From positions 246,001 to 310,000 of the forward strand of contig CAJNDS010002471.1 of the NCBI GenBank assembly GCA_905221605.1: a DNA stretch of 64,000 nucleotides. The letters run 5' to 3'. The notes beneath the pieces were generated by a model, which was not told the DNA's origin, ran no database searches, and saw only the letters and a program-made list of their open reading frames with translations. The position numbers were made by a program, and so were the translations under genes. Every line of letters starts with the position of its first letter. Within the stretch, counting starts at the first letter, position 1. This stretch comes from Symbiodinium natans. Taxonomy: Eukaryota > Sar > Dinophyceae > Suessiales > Symbiodiniaceae. Below, in pieces: positions 1 to 9,352 of the stretch.

Positions 1-1603
1 AAGGTGTCCAGGAACCACTCCAGAGGTTCACCCTCAAGCTCGGTGTTACAAACACACAAGGAGCCAGGCCTGCCATAAAATGCTTGCCCTAGCTCACAAA
101 TGTCTGCCAGCCACCTAACAAGAGCTGACGTCCTTGCAGCATCTTCAGCCAAAAGGTCCGGGCTCGCTGCCTTTGGGGGCTCCAGCAAGTCACGCTTTGC
201 TCCATGCGCCAGCACATTGACTCCAAAAAGGGAGAACAGAACCAGGGCAGAGCACCTCTTGTGCTTCTAATTCCACAACTGCAATGTCCCCTGCTTTCCA
301 CTGGCTTTCCACTGCAGGAGGCGTGCAAAAAGGCTCGACACAAGAGGCCGGCAAAGCCGGGGAAAGAGAAACGCTCCATCTTCAACACCCAGCAGCCGCT
401 GGCAGCTGGATCTGTATTACAAATTGGCATGCGGGAGAAGCACTTGGCAGCTTTCTTCAGCCATGTGCAGCTTGTGCACTTGTGCAGCCCGGCTACCATG
501 TTCCTTTAACCGCTCAGTTGCTGCTGCTGCATTTGTCAAGCAACCTGTCCCGGCTGGGATGCCATCTAAGTGCCAAGGGGTTCTCTTGCTTCTGCACGCA
601 GCAGCCATGGCCGAGTGAGGTTAGCACATGCCTGAACACCTAAAGAGATCCATGCCTGGAGGCCTGAGTAGGCACGCTTGGTTAGAGGCAAACCCATGAC
701 AGGAATGCCCACCCCTGCAGTAAGTGCCCAGTGCTTTGTGCTTGTGTTTTGGCTGCTTGTCCCTGTCCGCCCTGCTCTAGCTTGGCTGCTTGTAAGGATG
801 AAGCGCACCCTGTCATAGACATTGCGCATCCCTTCAGGCTTTGCTCTCTTCTTTGTGGGTTGTTTGCTGGGCTTGGCTAGGTCAGGCTCTGCTATGCTTG
901 GGCTTGATGGACGCCCAGTGCAGGCTGGAGGGGTTTGTGCTAGCCCCCGTGGTCCCATCTTCTGCCCAAGCCTTGCTCCTTGGATCCCTTGCAAGAGTGT
1001 CTCAGCCAGTGTTTCCATATTGGCAGCACCTTGCTGGAGATGTTTCTTGAAGTTGGTGCTGTCAGGAGTGACTTCTGGCTTCTCACCCTCAGCTATGGTT
1101 GTTGTCCCAACGAAGCTTGCAATGTGGGCACTAGACACCGGCGGCTCAGCTGACTGCATGAGAGCTTCCTCTACTTGGTTGGCATACTCATAGCTCTGAG
1201 AGAGCACTTTCACAAGCTGAGTGCTCATAGATGTCATGCCAGCCAGGGTGCCGCTTGTCAAGTGCTGTAGGTACTGTGTGTAGGCTGCATTGTCAATCTG
1301 CCCATGGAGGCTGCTTCCTGTTGCAGGAAGCCCAGTGACAGGAGCACCCTTCAGAGCGGTGCCTACACCCTGGATTGCATCTGCTAAGCTACCCACAAAA
1401 CTAGGAGGGAGCTGTGGCCGGTGCGGCTCATCATCCATCTGCCTTACACAAATCTAGGTTTGTGTGCGCACCCTTGTAGGTCACCTCAGAGGCACTCCAG
1501 CCGCCCTCAGGTGCGGCAGCTGGACTGCTCTTTCCTCTGTCTGCAGAGCACTCTGTGTGCCTACTGGCCAATGGCTTGTGGCTACCCCAGCTGGAGCACA
1601 AGG
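1..1603 (-). pseudogene. SL-tagged retrogene or decayed gene, unknown product
   Basis: Directly downstream of the spliced-leader relict lies a leader of about 165 bp, then an ATG at 1438 opening a 290-codon intronless frame to 566. The first ~200 residues look protein-like (MDDEPHRPQLPPSFVG, later QSYEYANQVEEALMQ). After that, plausible coding shifts frame: 417-608 (residues such as ERLKEHGSRAAQV) and 1-266 (ALVRWLADICELGQA), the last running off the window edge. An SL tag, no introns and frame breaks fit a reverse-transcribed mRNA that has begun to decay. I do not recognise the protein. A multi-exon gene cannot be excluded. Confidence 0.45.
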
Positions 1604-1616
1604 CTTGAGCCAAAAT
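1604..1616 (-). other. Relict dinoflagellate spliced leader
   Basis: On the minus strand ATTTTGGCTCAAG is identical to the last 13 nt of the 22-nt spliced leader added to dinoflagellate mRNAs. It sits exactly at the 5' edge of the block above and is joined on its outer side to telomere-type sequence. A 13-nt match by chance in 128 kb of both strands is unlikely (about 0.002). Confidence 0.75.
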
Positions 1617-1868
1617 TAGGGTTTAGGGTTTTGGGTTTAGGGTTACAATAGGGTTTTGGGGGCTTCTCGAGTTTCATTACGTAAAGGGACCATCAGGGAA
1701 TACCATTAGTAATTATTCCGACCCCTACATTACCACAGCCTCAACGCCCCTAGGCTCTCCATACCGGCCTCGCGGTGACATGGGCAAGCTTGCCTAGGTA
1801 CCCCGCTGTCTCCTCTCCGCAGTGCCAGGGCGAAGGGAATCGGGTTTCTCACAAAGGTTTAGGGTTTA

Positions 1869-2074
1869 GGGTTTAGATGTATTGATTCGCCATGCTGGCT
1901 ACGGCCTGTGTTGAGTTGCAGAATTTGCTGTGTTTTTGTCGCAAACATCCAGCCATGCTTTCCGTGGTCCTGCAGAAGATCCCACGGCAGCTCCATGTTC
2001 GCATCGGCTACGGCGAGGGACACCCGCAAGCGATTCGCATGGGAATCAGGGTGTGGATCCGTGATGCCTGGGAT
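1869..2074 (-). CDS. Exon-like island, unknown product
   Basis: An open frame follows a CCCAG acceptor and runs about 68 codons to an ITS edge; it includes the stretch ADANMELPWDLLQDHGKHGW. The plus strand is also open here, so strand and coding status are uncertain. Confidence 0.25.
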
Positions 2075-2101
2075 GGGAGAGCCCCTAGACTGGCAAGTCA
2101 A

Positions 2102-2209
2102 TTGGGATGTTCCCCCTTATACTAACAGCCTTAATAGGGATTCCTATTATTGATAAGGGGGTACTATAATCCCTATTACGGACTGTTAGTAGAAGGGGGA
2201 ACATCCCAA
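2102..2209. mobile_element. Family 1 MITE, reference copy
   Basis: Terminal inverted repeats TTGGGATGTTCCCCC... with a near-symmetrical AT-rich centre (GGTACTATAATCCCTATT). About 108 bp, no coding capacity. Taken as the intact form of family 1 in this window. Confidence 0.8.
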
Positions 2210-2790
2210 CATTGAAACCTTAACCCCGAAGCCCTTCTCTTCGAATCTCTGCCAAAGCCCTGATTCACCCTTTTGCTACTGGACTCAAGTCTAGCCAGGT
2301 TTTCACCTCCACCATATTGATGGAGGCACATGCAGTGCACCAACATAGCTGTCACGTATCGCTCAGCACACTCATGTCGCGAGATTCACCCTAAACCCTA
2401 AACCCTAGACCCTAAACCCTAAACCCGAAAGGCTTTGGCCCAGAACATCTGCCATGAACCTCTGAGAATGCGGGACCCTGTTTTTTTGCGGGGTCCCACA
2501 AAGGCCCTTGAAAGGGATCCAGGACTGCTCCCTCTTTAGGGGAGGAGAGTTGCTCCTAGTGAAGATTCGGTGGGGCCCAGGGCACAAGCAACCCTAAACC
2601 CCAAACCCTAAACCAATTCAAGGTACGGCCCAAGCTCTTGAAGATCTGCATCTCATCGTCCTCGAACTTGCTGTCCGTTCCGACGGCGGAAACCAAGCCG
2701 GCGACGCCACGGTAGTCCCGATGCATCCAGCGCAGCATCATCCTTGCAACATCTTACTAGCTTCAGGGTTTAGGGCTTAGGTTTTAGGGT

Positions 2791-2903
2791 TTGGGATGTT
2801 CCCTTCATATCAACGGTCTTTAATTGGGATTCTAATATGGGGGGGGGGGGGGGGGGGTACTATAATTCCATATGGAGGACTGTTCGCGTAAGGGGGAACA
2901 TCC
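2791..2903. mobile_element. Family 1 MITE with poly-G insert
   Basis: Same ends as the 2.1-kb copy, with a run of about 19 G near the middle and a telomere-type tract adjoining the left end. Confidence 0.75.
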
Positions 2904-2993
2904 TCGTACCGAGATCTTGCCGGAGCTCATAGTGATTGAATCAGTCGAGGCTGGGCTACAACAAAGAGAAGCAAAAGCAATGCCAATTCACGC

Positions 2994-3590
2994 TCAAGAG
3001 TTCATGTACAACGCTGAAGCAAGGGTAGGCGTCTGGAGGAAGGAACGAGAAGCATGGATGGGATACAAGAAGGTCTTGTTCTTCGCTGCTCCCCACCAAT
3101 CTTCATTTCCACGCTCCATCACCAGCTCTGTCGAGAAGGGGTCCGTGGACACATGAGGCCTGTGCACCTCAAGAGCGAAAAATCAAGACTTGCGCAGAAT
3201 ATAATGCTACCTTGTGGACCAAATGAACCCTAATTGGGGGTCCTATACCCTTTACTACCATAGCCCCTATTAAACCCTTTTAGGGTTCATTTGGTCCCCA
3301 AGGGAATCACCAAGAGCCCACGACTCGAAACCCAGCGACCCCAGGAGCGCAAGAAAGAATTGATCCGGCTCACCCGGTGGTTTTTGGGGAGTCCTACTAA
3401 TATGTGGGGGTCTACCTAGGGGGCCCCCTATTGTCGTAAACCCCCCACCTTGATGTTGGGCAGAAGTGCGAAGAACTGCGCGTTCGCCGTTTGCAGCAGC
3501 AGTGAGTGGGGCATTGGCTCCAGCAACTTCGCTGCTTGGGTCCGTGCGAACGTGGGTGGCCCAAGCGGCACGGACAGCTCCGCATGGTCC
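2994..3590 (-). CDS. Possible 3' part of a multi-exon gene
   Basis: Three minus-strand islands in order: 3,590-3,448 (SVPLGPPTFARTQAAKLLEP, ending AAG before GTGGGG), 3,385-3,300 (DQFFLALLGSLGFESW) and 3,158-2,994 (NEDWWGAAKNKTFLYPI, TGA stop). The gaps are filled by a family-10 and a family-2 element, so the elements would be introns or intron inserts. Product not recognised; phases not fixed. Confidence 0.3.
3211..3302. mobile_element. Family 2 MITE
   Basis: Inverted ends GGACCAAATGAACCCTAA / TTTAGGGTTCATTTGGTCC, about 92 bp. Other copies: 3,876-3,981 and a half copy at 10,464-10,513. Confidence 0.72.
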
Positions 3591-3875
3591 AAACTCCATA
3601 GACCTGGAGGTTTATAGGGCTTAGGGTTTAGGGCTAGGGTTTGGGGCTTAGGGTTTAGGGTTTAGGGCTAGGGTTTAGGGGCCGTGAAGATAATTCTTCA
3701 GGGTTCGGCTCCGGCTGAACCCCGTATAACCCCCTGCTCTTTCAGAACCCTTGTTTGAAGTGTTAAAGCCCAGCAGCCACGCGTACCGTCGGGCGCCTTC
3801 TTCACTGCGAAAGACAAAAGGAGACGTGGCATCTCCTTAGTGGCGCGGAGCTCCCATGAAAACACATCCTCACCC

Positions 3876-3981
3876 TTGGGGACCAAATGAACCCTAAATC
3901 GGGGTCATATACCCATGACTTTTATAATTCCTATTCAGGTATTATGAACCATAAACCCTTTTAGGGCATTTCGTCCCCAAG
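3876..3981. mobile_element. Family 2 MITE
   Basis: Ends TTGGGGACCAAATGAACCC and GGGCATTTCGTCCCCAA. Lies between two exon-like islands on the minus strand. Confidence 0.7.
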
Positions 3982-3984
3982 GAC

Positions 3985-4480
3985 TATGGGAACTGTGCTG
4001 CGCTTCTCAGATTTTTAGTAAACTTCGATGTATCCAATTTCACTTAGCTTCTGTTTCGAGACTTTGCTGACATGATGTGATATGGCATGAAAAAATCATG
4101 CTGTAAAGTTAGATCTTTACCAGTGAACATCTATTTGCAAATTCACATTCGCCTCAAAAATTTGTGATGGATGTACAGCAAAAACCGAGCTTGAATGTAA
4201 ATGGGGCTCAGGCTTTAGACTTTAGACTGTAGATATCTGGGACCCTGCTGCTGTTCAGGAAACGGAAAAACCAGACAAAGCCTCGATCAGGTGGATGGAT
4301 GGGTCGCGGCCCGCATTGCTTCCCAACTGTCGGGGGTCCTTCCATCGATGTGAATTTCGGCTTCAGGGCCGCTTAAAGGCCCCTCAGGGCCCCCTGAACC
4401 CTAAAGCCCTATAAACCCTAAAGCCCTAAACCCTAAAGCCCTTAAAACCTAAAGCCCTGAAACCCTAAAGCCCTGCATTT
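3985..4480. other. Region without a supported gene
   Basis: AT-rich unique DNA to 4,200; one island (4,260-4,380) is open on both strands (minus frame GPEAEIHIDGRTPDSWEAMR); a degenerate CCCTAAAG tract follows at 4,395-4,480. Confidence 0.6.
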
Positions 4481-4649
4481 TTTCTTTGATTCTCACTGCT
4501 TCTCAACCCCCTAACACAAACACCGATACCAGCAACCCAAAAGGCTTCAGGTCCTGCTCCGTCCAGGCCAAGATGAAGGACAGATCCTTGGTTTGGGGTT
4601 TAAAGTTTATGGTTAAGGGTTTAGGGTTCCCCATCAGCAAGGGGAAAAA

Positions 4650-4750
4650 TTGGGATGTTCCCCTTTTTTCGAACAGCCCTTGATAGGGATTATAGTACCC
4701 CCGATTAGACTCCCTACTAAGGACTGTTAGGATAAGGGGGAACATCCTAA
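4650..4750. mobile_element. Family 1 MITE
   Basis: Ends TTGGGATGTTCCCC / GGGGGAACATCCTAA; about 101 bp; the centre is in the opposite orientation to the reference copy. Confidence 0.78.
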
Positions 4751-5303
4751 GGGAAGAAAGAGGTCAAACTCAACAAATGCCAGTGAGATGTTCAACGAAC
4801 GTTCTGCGGCAGAACCTTTGCCGTAATTCCAGGCTTTACTGCATAACTCCTAGTGCAGGCTACACTTAGAAGCCCGAAACAGAGAGACCCTAAACCCTAA
4901 ACCCTAAACCCTAAACCCTAAACCCTAAACCCCGAAATCAGCAAAGCATCTTCGAGGCGAACCAGCGTTCGGGCCAGGGAGTGCAAGGGCGTGCCCTCCT
5001 TGGCATAAAGCCTTGGGCAGACATCTTACACAGTCCACCGCTCCCTGGGCTTGATTTTCAAGGGTTTAGGGTTTAGGGTTTAGGGTTTAGGGTTTACGGT
5101 CACTTCTGTGGGCTTTGTGGAAGTGGTTTGAGTGCTGGGATGGAATATCTAAGTCGCGTTTTCGTGCCCTCAAAGAGGCTACAGGTCGTTTTTGGCTTTG
5201 GCGCGAGCGGTGAAAGTTTGCCTCTTGGCAGCACTTGGTTGGAGCTTGCTTGAACCTTTGTTAACCCTAAGCCTTTGCTGGCTCAGTAGGCCTAGGCCAA
5301 AAA

Positions 5304-5412
5304 CCCTAAAACCCTAAACCCTAAACCCTAAACCCTAAACCCTAAACCCTAAACCCTAAACCCTAAACCCTAAACCCTAAACCCTAAACCCTAAACCCTA
5401 AACCCTAAACCC
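5304..5412 (+). repeat. ITS array, CCCTAAA orientation
   Basis: About 15 near-perfect units with one CCCTAAAA variant at the left edge. Confidence 0.9.
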
Positions 5413-5495
5413 AAAGATTGCCAAAGCTTCGGCTCCAAACTCAAGCGCCTAAGCCGCACATAAATTACAAAGCTGCGTTCTCAAGACGATCTGGG

Positions 5496-5671
5496 GAGTA
5501 TACTCCCCTTAGAACCTTAATAAAAAAACACCAAGGGTTTAGGGTTTAGGGTTTAGGGTTTAGGGTTTAGGGTTTAGGGTTTAGGGTTTAGGGTTTAATA
5601 AAAAAAACACCATGTATAAAATCCTCTTTTGTATAAACAAAAAGAAAAAAAACAATTTCCAAGGGGAATAC
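5496..5671. mobile_element. Family 5 MITE carrying a telomeric array
   Basis: Ends GTATACTCCCCTTAG / CAAGGGGAATACAG with a 4-bp duplication GGGA. Compared with the other copies it contains an extra TTTAGGG array flanked by a 17-bp duplication. Confidence 0.8.
5534..5596 (+). repeat. ITS array, TTTAGGG, inside a family 5 element
   Basis: Nine units flanked by the direct repeat TTAATAAAAAAACACCA (5,517-5,533 and 5,595-5,612, the right copy with one extra A). Confidence 0.9.
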
Positions 5672-5684
5672 AGGGGAGCATGTT

Positions 5685-5902
5685 CAGCAAGTACCATGGC
5701 TTCCGGCCGGAAGCCTTCCAGCGCTTGCGGACCAAAGCGCACCACCCTCGCCGGCAACTCGTTTAGGGTTTAGGGTTTAGGGTTTAGGGTTTAGGGTCTA
5801 GGGTTTAGGGTTTAGAGTTTAGAGTTTAGGGTAGGGTTGCTGTAGGCTTTCCCGGCTTACCATGCAAAATCTCTTGTTGGGGGCGTGCATTTTTCTAAAC
5901 CC
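5685..5902 (+). CDS. Two possible exons around an ITS intron
   Basis: Frame KYHGFRPEAFQRL runs to 5,760, where the sequence becomes GTTTAGGG. After CTGTAG at 5,845 the frame resumes in phase 0 as AFPAYHAKSLVGGV. The intervening 85 bp are almost pure telomere-type units. The minus strand is also open over the first island, so the assignment is tentative. Confidence 0.25.
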
Positions 5903-6049
5903 TAAACCCTAAACCCCAAACCCCAAACCCTAAACCCTAAACCCCAAACCCTAAGCGACTCTCGCCCTTCTAAGGCCCAAACCCTGAAGCCATTGGAGGC
6001 CGACGTCGTCCATTTCGTTCGCTCCCGTCACCCTGTGTAACTGTTGGAG

Positions 6050-6800
6050 GGGAAATCACCCTAAACCCTAAACCCTAAACCCTAAACCCTGAACCCTTAA
6101 CCCAAAACCCTTAACCGAAACAAAGAGTAGGCCACCTCGGTGCCCAGTCGCTGGCACCTGGCGCGGCCCAAGACGCCGACGTGTAGAACCCTAAGCCCTA
6201 AACCCTAAACGCTCAAGGGTCTATAGGGCCGCGCATTCATGCCGGGTTTAGGGTTTAAGTCTACTTTTGCAAGATGAAATCGTACTTTCAGACGAGAGCT
6301 TCTATTCCTCCTGATCCTTTCTGCTTCTAGAAGTAAACCTCCATTTCCTCAAAAAAGAATGCCTCCATCCTCCACATACAGCTATATCTTAGCGGGCAAA
6401 CACTTATTGCGTCTGGATTTACACAGGAAGCGCTTTAAGTCTTGACAGAACTCTAGATGTTACGCTTTCGCCAAACCTATATTTCGTCTGTAGTATAAGG
6501 AGAAACCCTTTATTTCTTTCGCTTGATCGGAAAACCTGTTTTCCGGACCAAGATTTTTTACTAGGACGAAACCTGCTCCTCTATGTGGCTCCACTTTTGC
6601 GTGGCATGTCAATACTTTCTCTAAAATGAACATTGTAAGAGGTTCTCTGAAGACAGAAAATCGCCGACACCAGAAAGTCGAGAAGCCAAAAAGTGGGAAG
6701 GCAGGAGGGGCTACCTTAAAAGTCTTCTGGTGTCAGCGAAGTTTCACGTTGGCTTTCGGATTTTGCAAACACCTCAACCCTAAACCCTAAACCCTAAACC
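6050..6800. other. Region without a supported gene
   Basis: ITS at 6,060-6,115, then AT-rich unique sequence with pyrimidine-rich stretches. An inverted repeat CGACACCAGAA / TTCTGGTGTC brackets 6,664-6,744. Confidence 0.6.
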
Positions 6801-7074
6801 CCCATGCGCAGGGAACCTGGGCATTGAGCTTCTTTAGGACTTCGGGGCAAAGTTCCCGCAGAGAGAAGCCAGTGCAGCCAGCCTAACACAGCCTTGTCAG
6901 AGACCCCAAGCAGGTTCCAGCACCATCCCATGACATGCTACCACTCGAAGTCTACTTGAAACGGCCGGGCTTCGGTAACGAGTGCTTGCCCTAAACCCTA
7001 TACATCCAAAACCCTACTAGGACGGGCTACTAGGCCCTATAACCCCCATAAACAGCCCTATAAAGGCCCCTGTT

Positions 7075-7174
7075 TACTTACTGGCCCAAAAACCCAGGAA
7101 ATAGAAGTTGAAACTTTCAGAATAAACTACCTTATAAGAAGCCCAAAAGTAGAAAAGTTGGGTTTTGAGCCAGA
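7075..7174. mobile_element. Family 4 MITE
   Basis: Ends ACTGGCCCAAAAACCCA / TTGGGTTTTGAGCCAG; about 100 bp. It abuts a partial family 3 element (7,017-7,070). Confidence 0.78.
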
Positions 7175-7323
7175 GCCCGTCCTGGTAAGTCAACCCTCTT
7201 CCTGCAATCCTTGCGCAGCACCCTCGTCGACATCCTGCGCTCCCCACCTTGCCGACTTTCACAAGCTTGATCTCGAGAATGTGGTCTGGATCCCTGTCTT
7301 CCTCACCTTACGATTATTCCGGG

Positions 7324-7393
7324 GGGTTTAGGGTTTAGGGTTTAGGGCTCGCCCTAAACCCTAAACCCTAAACCCTAAACCCTAAACCCTAAA
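7324..7393 (+). repeat. Head-to-head ITS (fusion-like)
   Basis: Three TTTAGGG units, spacer CTCG (7,348-7,351), then six CCCTAAA units. Confidence 0.9.
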
Positions 7394-8356
7394 CCGTGGG
7401 GCATCCGGGCCCGGGATGAGGGGCTGAAGGGATGCTAGCCACTGAGCGCTCCATCGGAGTTCATGACCGTTCGGTTCACGAACGAGAAGAAACAAGGAAT
7501 TTTCAAGATTAGGGTTTAGGGTTTAGGGTTTAGGGTTTAGGCACTTTTTTGAGGTGTAGGCTGTGTGCTGTGGAAAGAGCCTCTCGAACTCTCCCTGAAC
7601 CCTGGGACCTAAGCCCTAAACCCCAAACCCTAGACCCTAGACCCCAAACCCTAAACCCTAAGCCCTAAACCCGAAACCTGAAACCCACCCTGCACTCCTC
7701 GGCCAAAAAAAATCTTTGCTCTAGGCACCCTCGGGGGTCTTCGGATAGCCACGGACAGCACGCCAGGGTGACTCGTTCTGCTGGTAGATGAAATACTTCT
7801 GCAGGAGCCCTTCAGGAAGCAGGCCTCACAGTGAGGTGCAAAAGCTTTCCAACTCCCTAAAGCTGTCCACACCGCAGTAGCCTAAGAATAAACGGGTACC
7901 CTTTCTGGTTTTAGGGGGATTCTAAGGGAACCCCAACCCTAAAAAATGGAAACAAGGGCCTACTTCGGGTCCTAGCAACCCTCATTGTAGGGCTCATTTT
8001 GCCTTAAACGGTATCATAGTAGTATATAGCCCTAAACCCCTAAAACCTAAACCCCAAACCCTAAACCCTAAACCCTAAGATCACAGGACTGGGCCTTTGA
8101 GCAGCCGCTTGGGCAAATATTGCTCGCCCTCCTTCTGCGACCGCTCCCAAACCTCAGAGGCTTCCCGTGAGGGGCTTATTGTAGGGTTTAGGGTTTAGGG
8201 TTTAGGGTAGGAGGTGTCTCTCAAACTTGCTCAACGCTGCAGTTGAACCAACGTGTTCTGTATGAGTCCTGCCATGCAGGGTTTAGCCGGTTTTGGGATG
8301 TTTTGAGGTTAAAGGTCTATTTCGGGTTTTAGGAAGAGTGTTTTGGACTTGGCATT

Positions 8357-8574
8357 TCAAGACCGGAAGGGGTTGAACAATTGCGCGTCAGCCAAGTGGA
8401 ACGCTTCTTCGTAGAGATCCCCTGTCCCAAGCTCCATAAAGCTGCAAACCCAAAACCCTAAGCCCTAAACTCAACCCTAAACCGCAAATCCACGTGGCAG
8501 TTCTCTCCTTCTTCTCTTGCTCGGTCTCGTCATCGCTGGGCTCACCATCGGACCACTCGGCCGAGTCGTCCATC
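8357..8574 (-). CDS. Two-exon acidic C-terminal coding segment, unknown product
   Basis: Exon 8,494-8,574 (acceptor CTCAG) encodes MDDSAEWSDGEPSDDETEQE and a lysine-rich stretch. Exon 8,357-8,441 encodes ELGTGDLYEEAFHLADAQLF and ends at TGA. The 52-bp gap 8,442-8,493 starts GT, ends GCAG, is mostly degenerate TTTAGGG and keeps frame. An acidic low-complexity segment followed by a helical tail; no family recognised. Confidence 0.38.
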
Positions 8575-8644
8575 CTGAGCCGGGAACCGGGCGTTAGGAG
8601 GATCTGCACGGAAGCTCTTAAGCATACTTTCTCAGGTCTCAGGT

Positions 8645-9088
8645 ACAAGAGCTATAAGTTTGCAAACGTGCTTGCGCTCTTCCAGTATAGTCTAAGACGA
8701 TAGCACGCCCCAAAGCCCCGAACAAAGTCCGAGATTGTTGAGACAAGCCCTGGGTCTGTTTTTCTTCGGTCCACGACAACTCAACCCCGGAATAGCGGGC
8801 GGCACAAGAATCGCTCGAGCAAGGCTGTAAACAAATTCTGTAGACCTTTTGAGACCTTGTTCAAATGGGTTGTTGTCCAAATTATGATCCCTTTTTGGGG
8901 TACCTTAAATACTGGGTGCCGTATTCTCATAGAGATCCAAACGGGGACCATAATTTTGACCAACCGCCCAAATTCAGGTCGTGGGGCGGGTCTTTCTTCT
9001 CAGAGCCTGCGCCTGCGCTTCCATCACCAACGGTATCTTTGACAATGGTCCGCGACATCACCTCACCCAGCGTTTCTCTTCCAAGATG
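8645..9088 (-). CDS. Exon-like islands flanking a foldback element
   Basis: Island 9,088-8,965 is open (ETLGEVMSRTIVKDTVGDGS). Island about 8,840-8,645 is open (VELSWTEEKQTQGLSQQSR). Between them is an inverted-repeat element (8,868-8,964), and a 7-bp direct repeat CAAATTC lies at 8,832 and 8,969. Product unknown. Confidence 0.28.
8868..8964. mobile_element. Foldback element, single copy (family 11)
   Basis: Imperfect 22-bp inverted ends, GGTTGTTGTCCAAATTATGA and TCATAATTTTGACCAACC-like, around GGGGTACC. Confidence 0.65.
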
Positions 9089-9089
9089 G

Positions 9090-9352
9090 GATATTTGGCC
9101 CTATAATCCCCACGATGAACCCTATAAAGGGGCTTTTTTAAGGGGTGCTATAATCCCCGCGATGAACCCTATAAAGGGGCTTTTTAAGGGGTGCTATAAT
9201 CCCCACGATGAACCCTATAAAGGGGCTTTTTAAGGGGTGCTATAATCCCCACGATGAACCCTATAAAGGGGGTTTTTAAGGGGTGCTATAATCCCACGAT
9301 GAACCCTATAAAGGGGGTTTTCAAGGGGTGCTAGGGTATTGTAGCCTGTCCT
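9090..9352 (+). repeat. 46-bp tandem amplification inside a family 3 element
   Basis: About five near-identical 46-bp units (CTATAATCCCCACGATGAAC then CCTATAAAGGGG...) lie between family-3-like ends (GGGATATTTGGCC and GTAGCCTGTCCTGG). The first unit has one extra T and the later ones minor changes. Confidence 0.75.
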
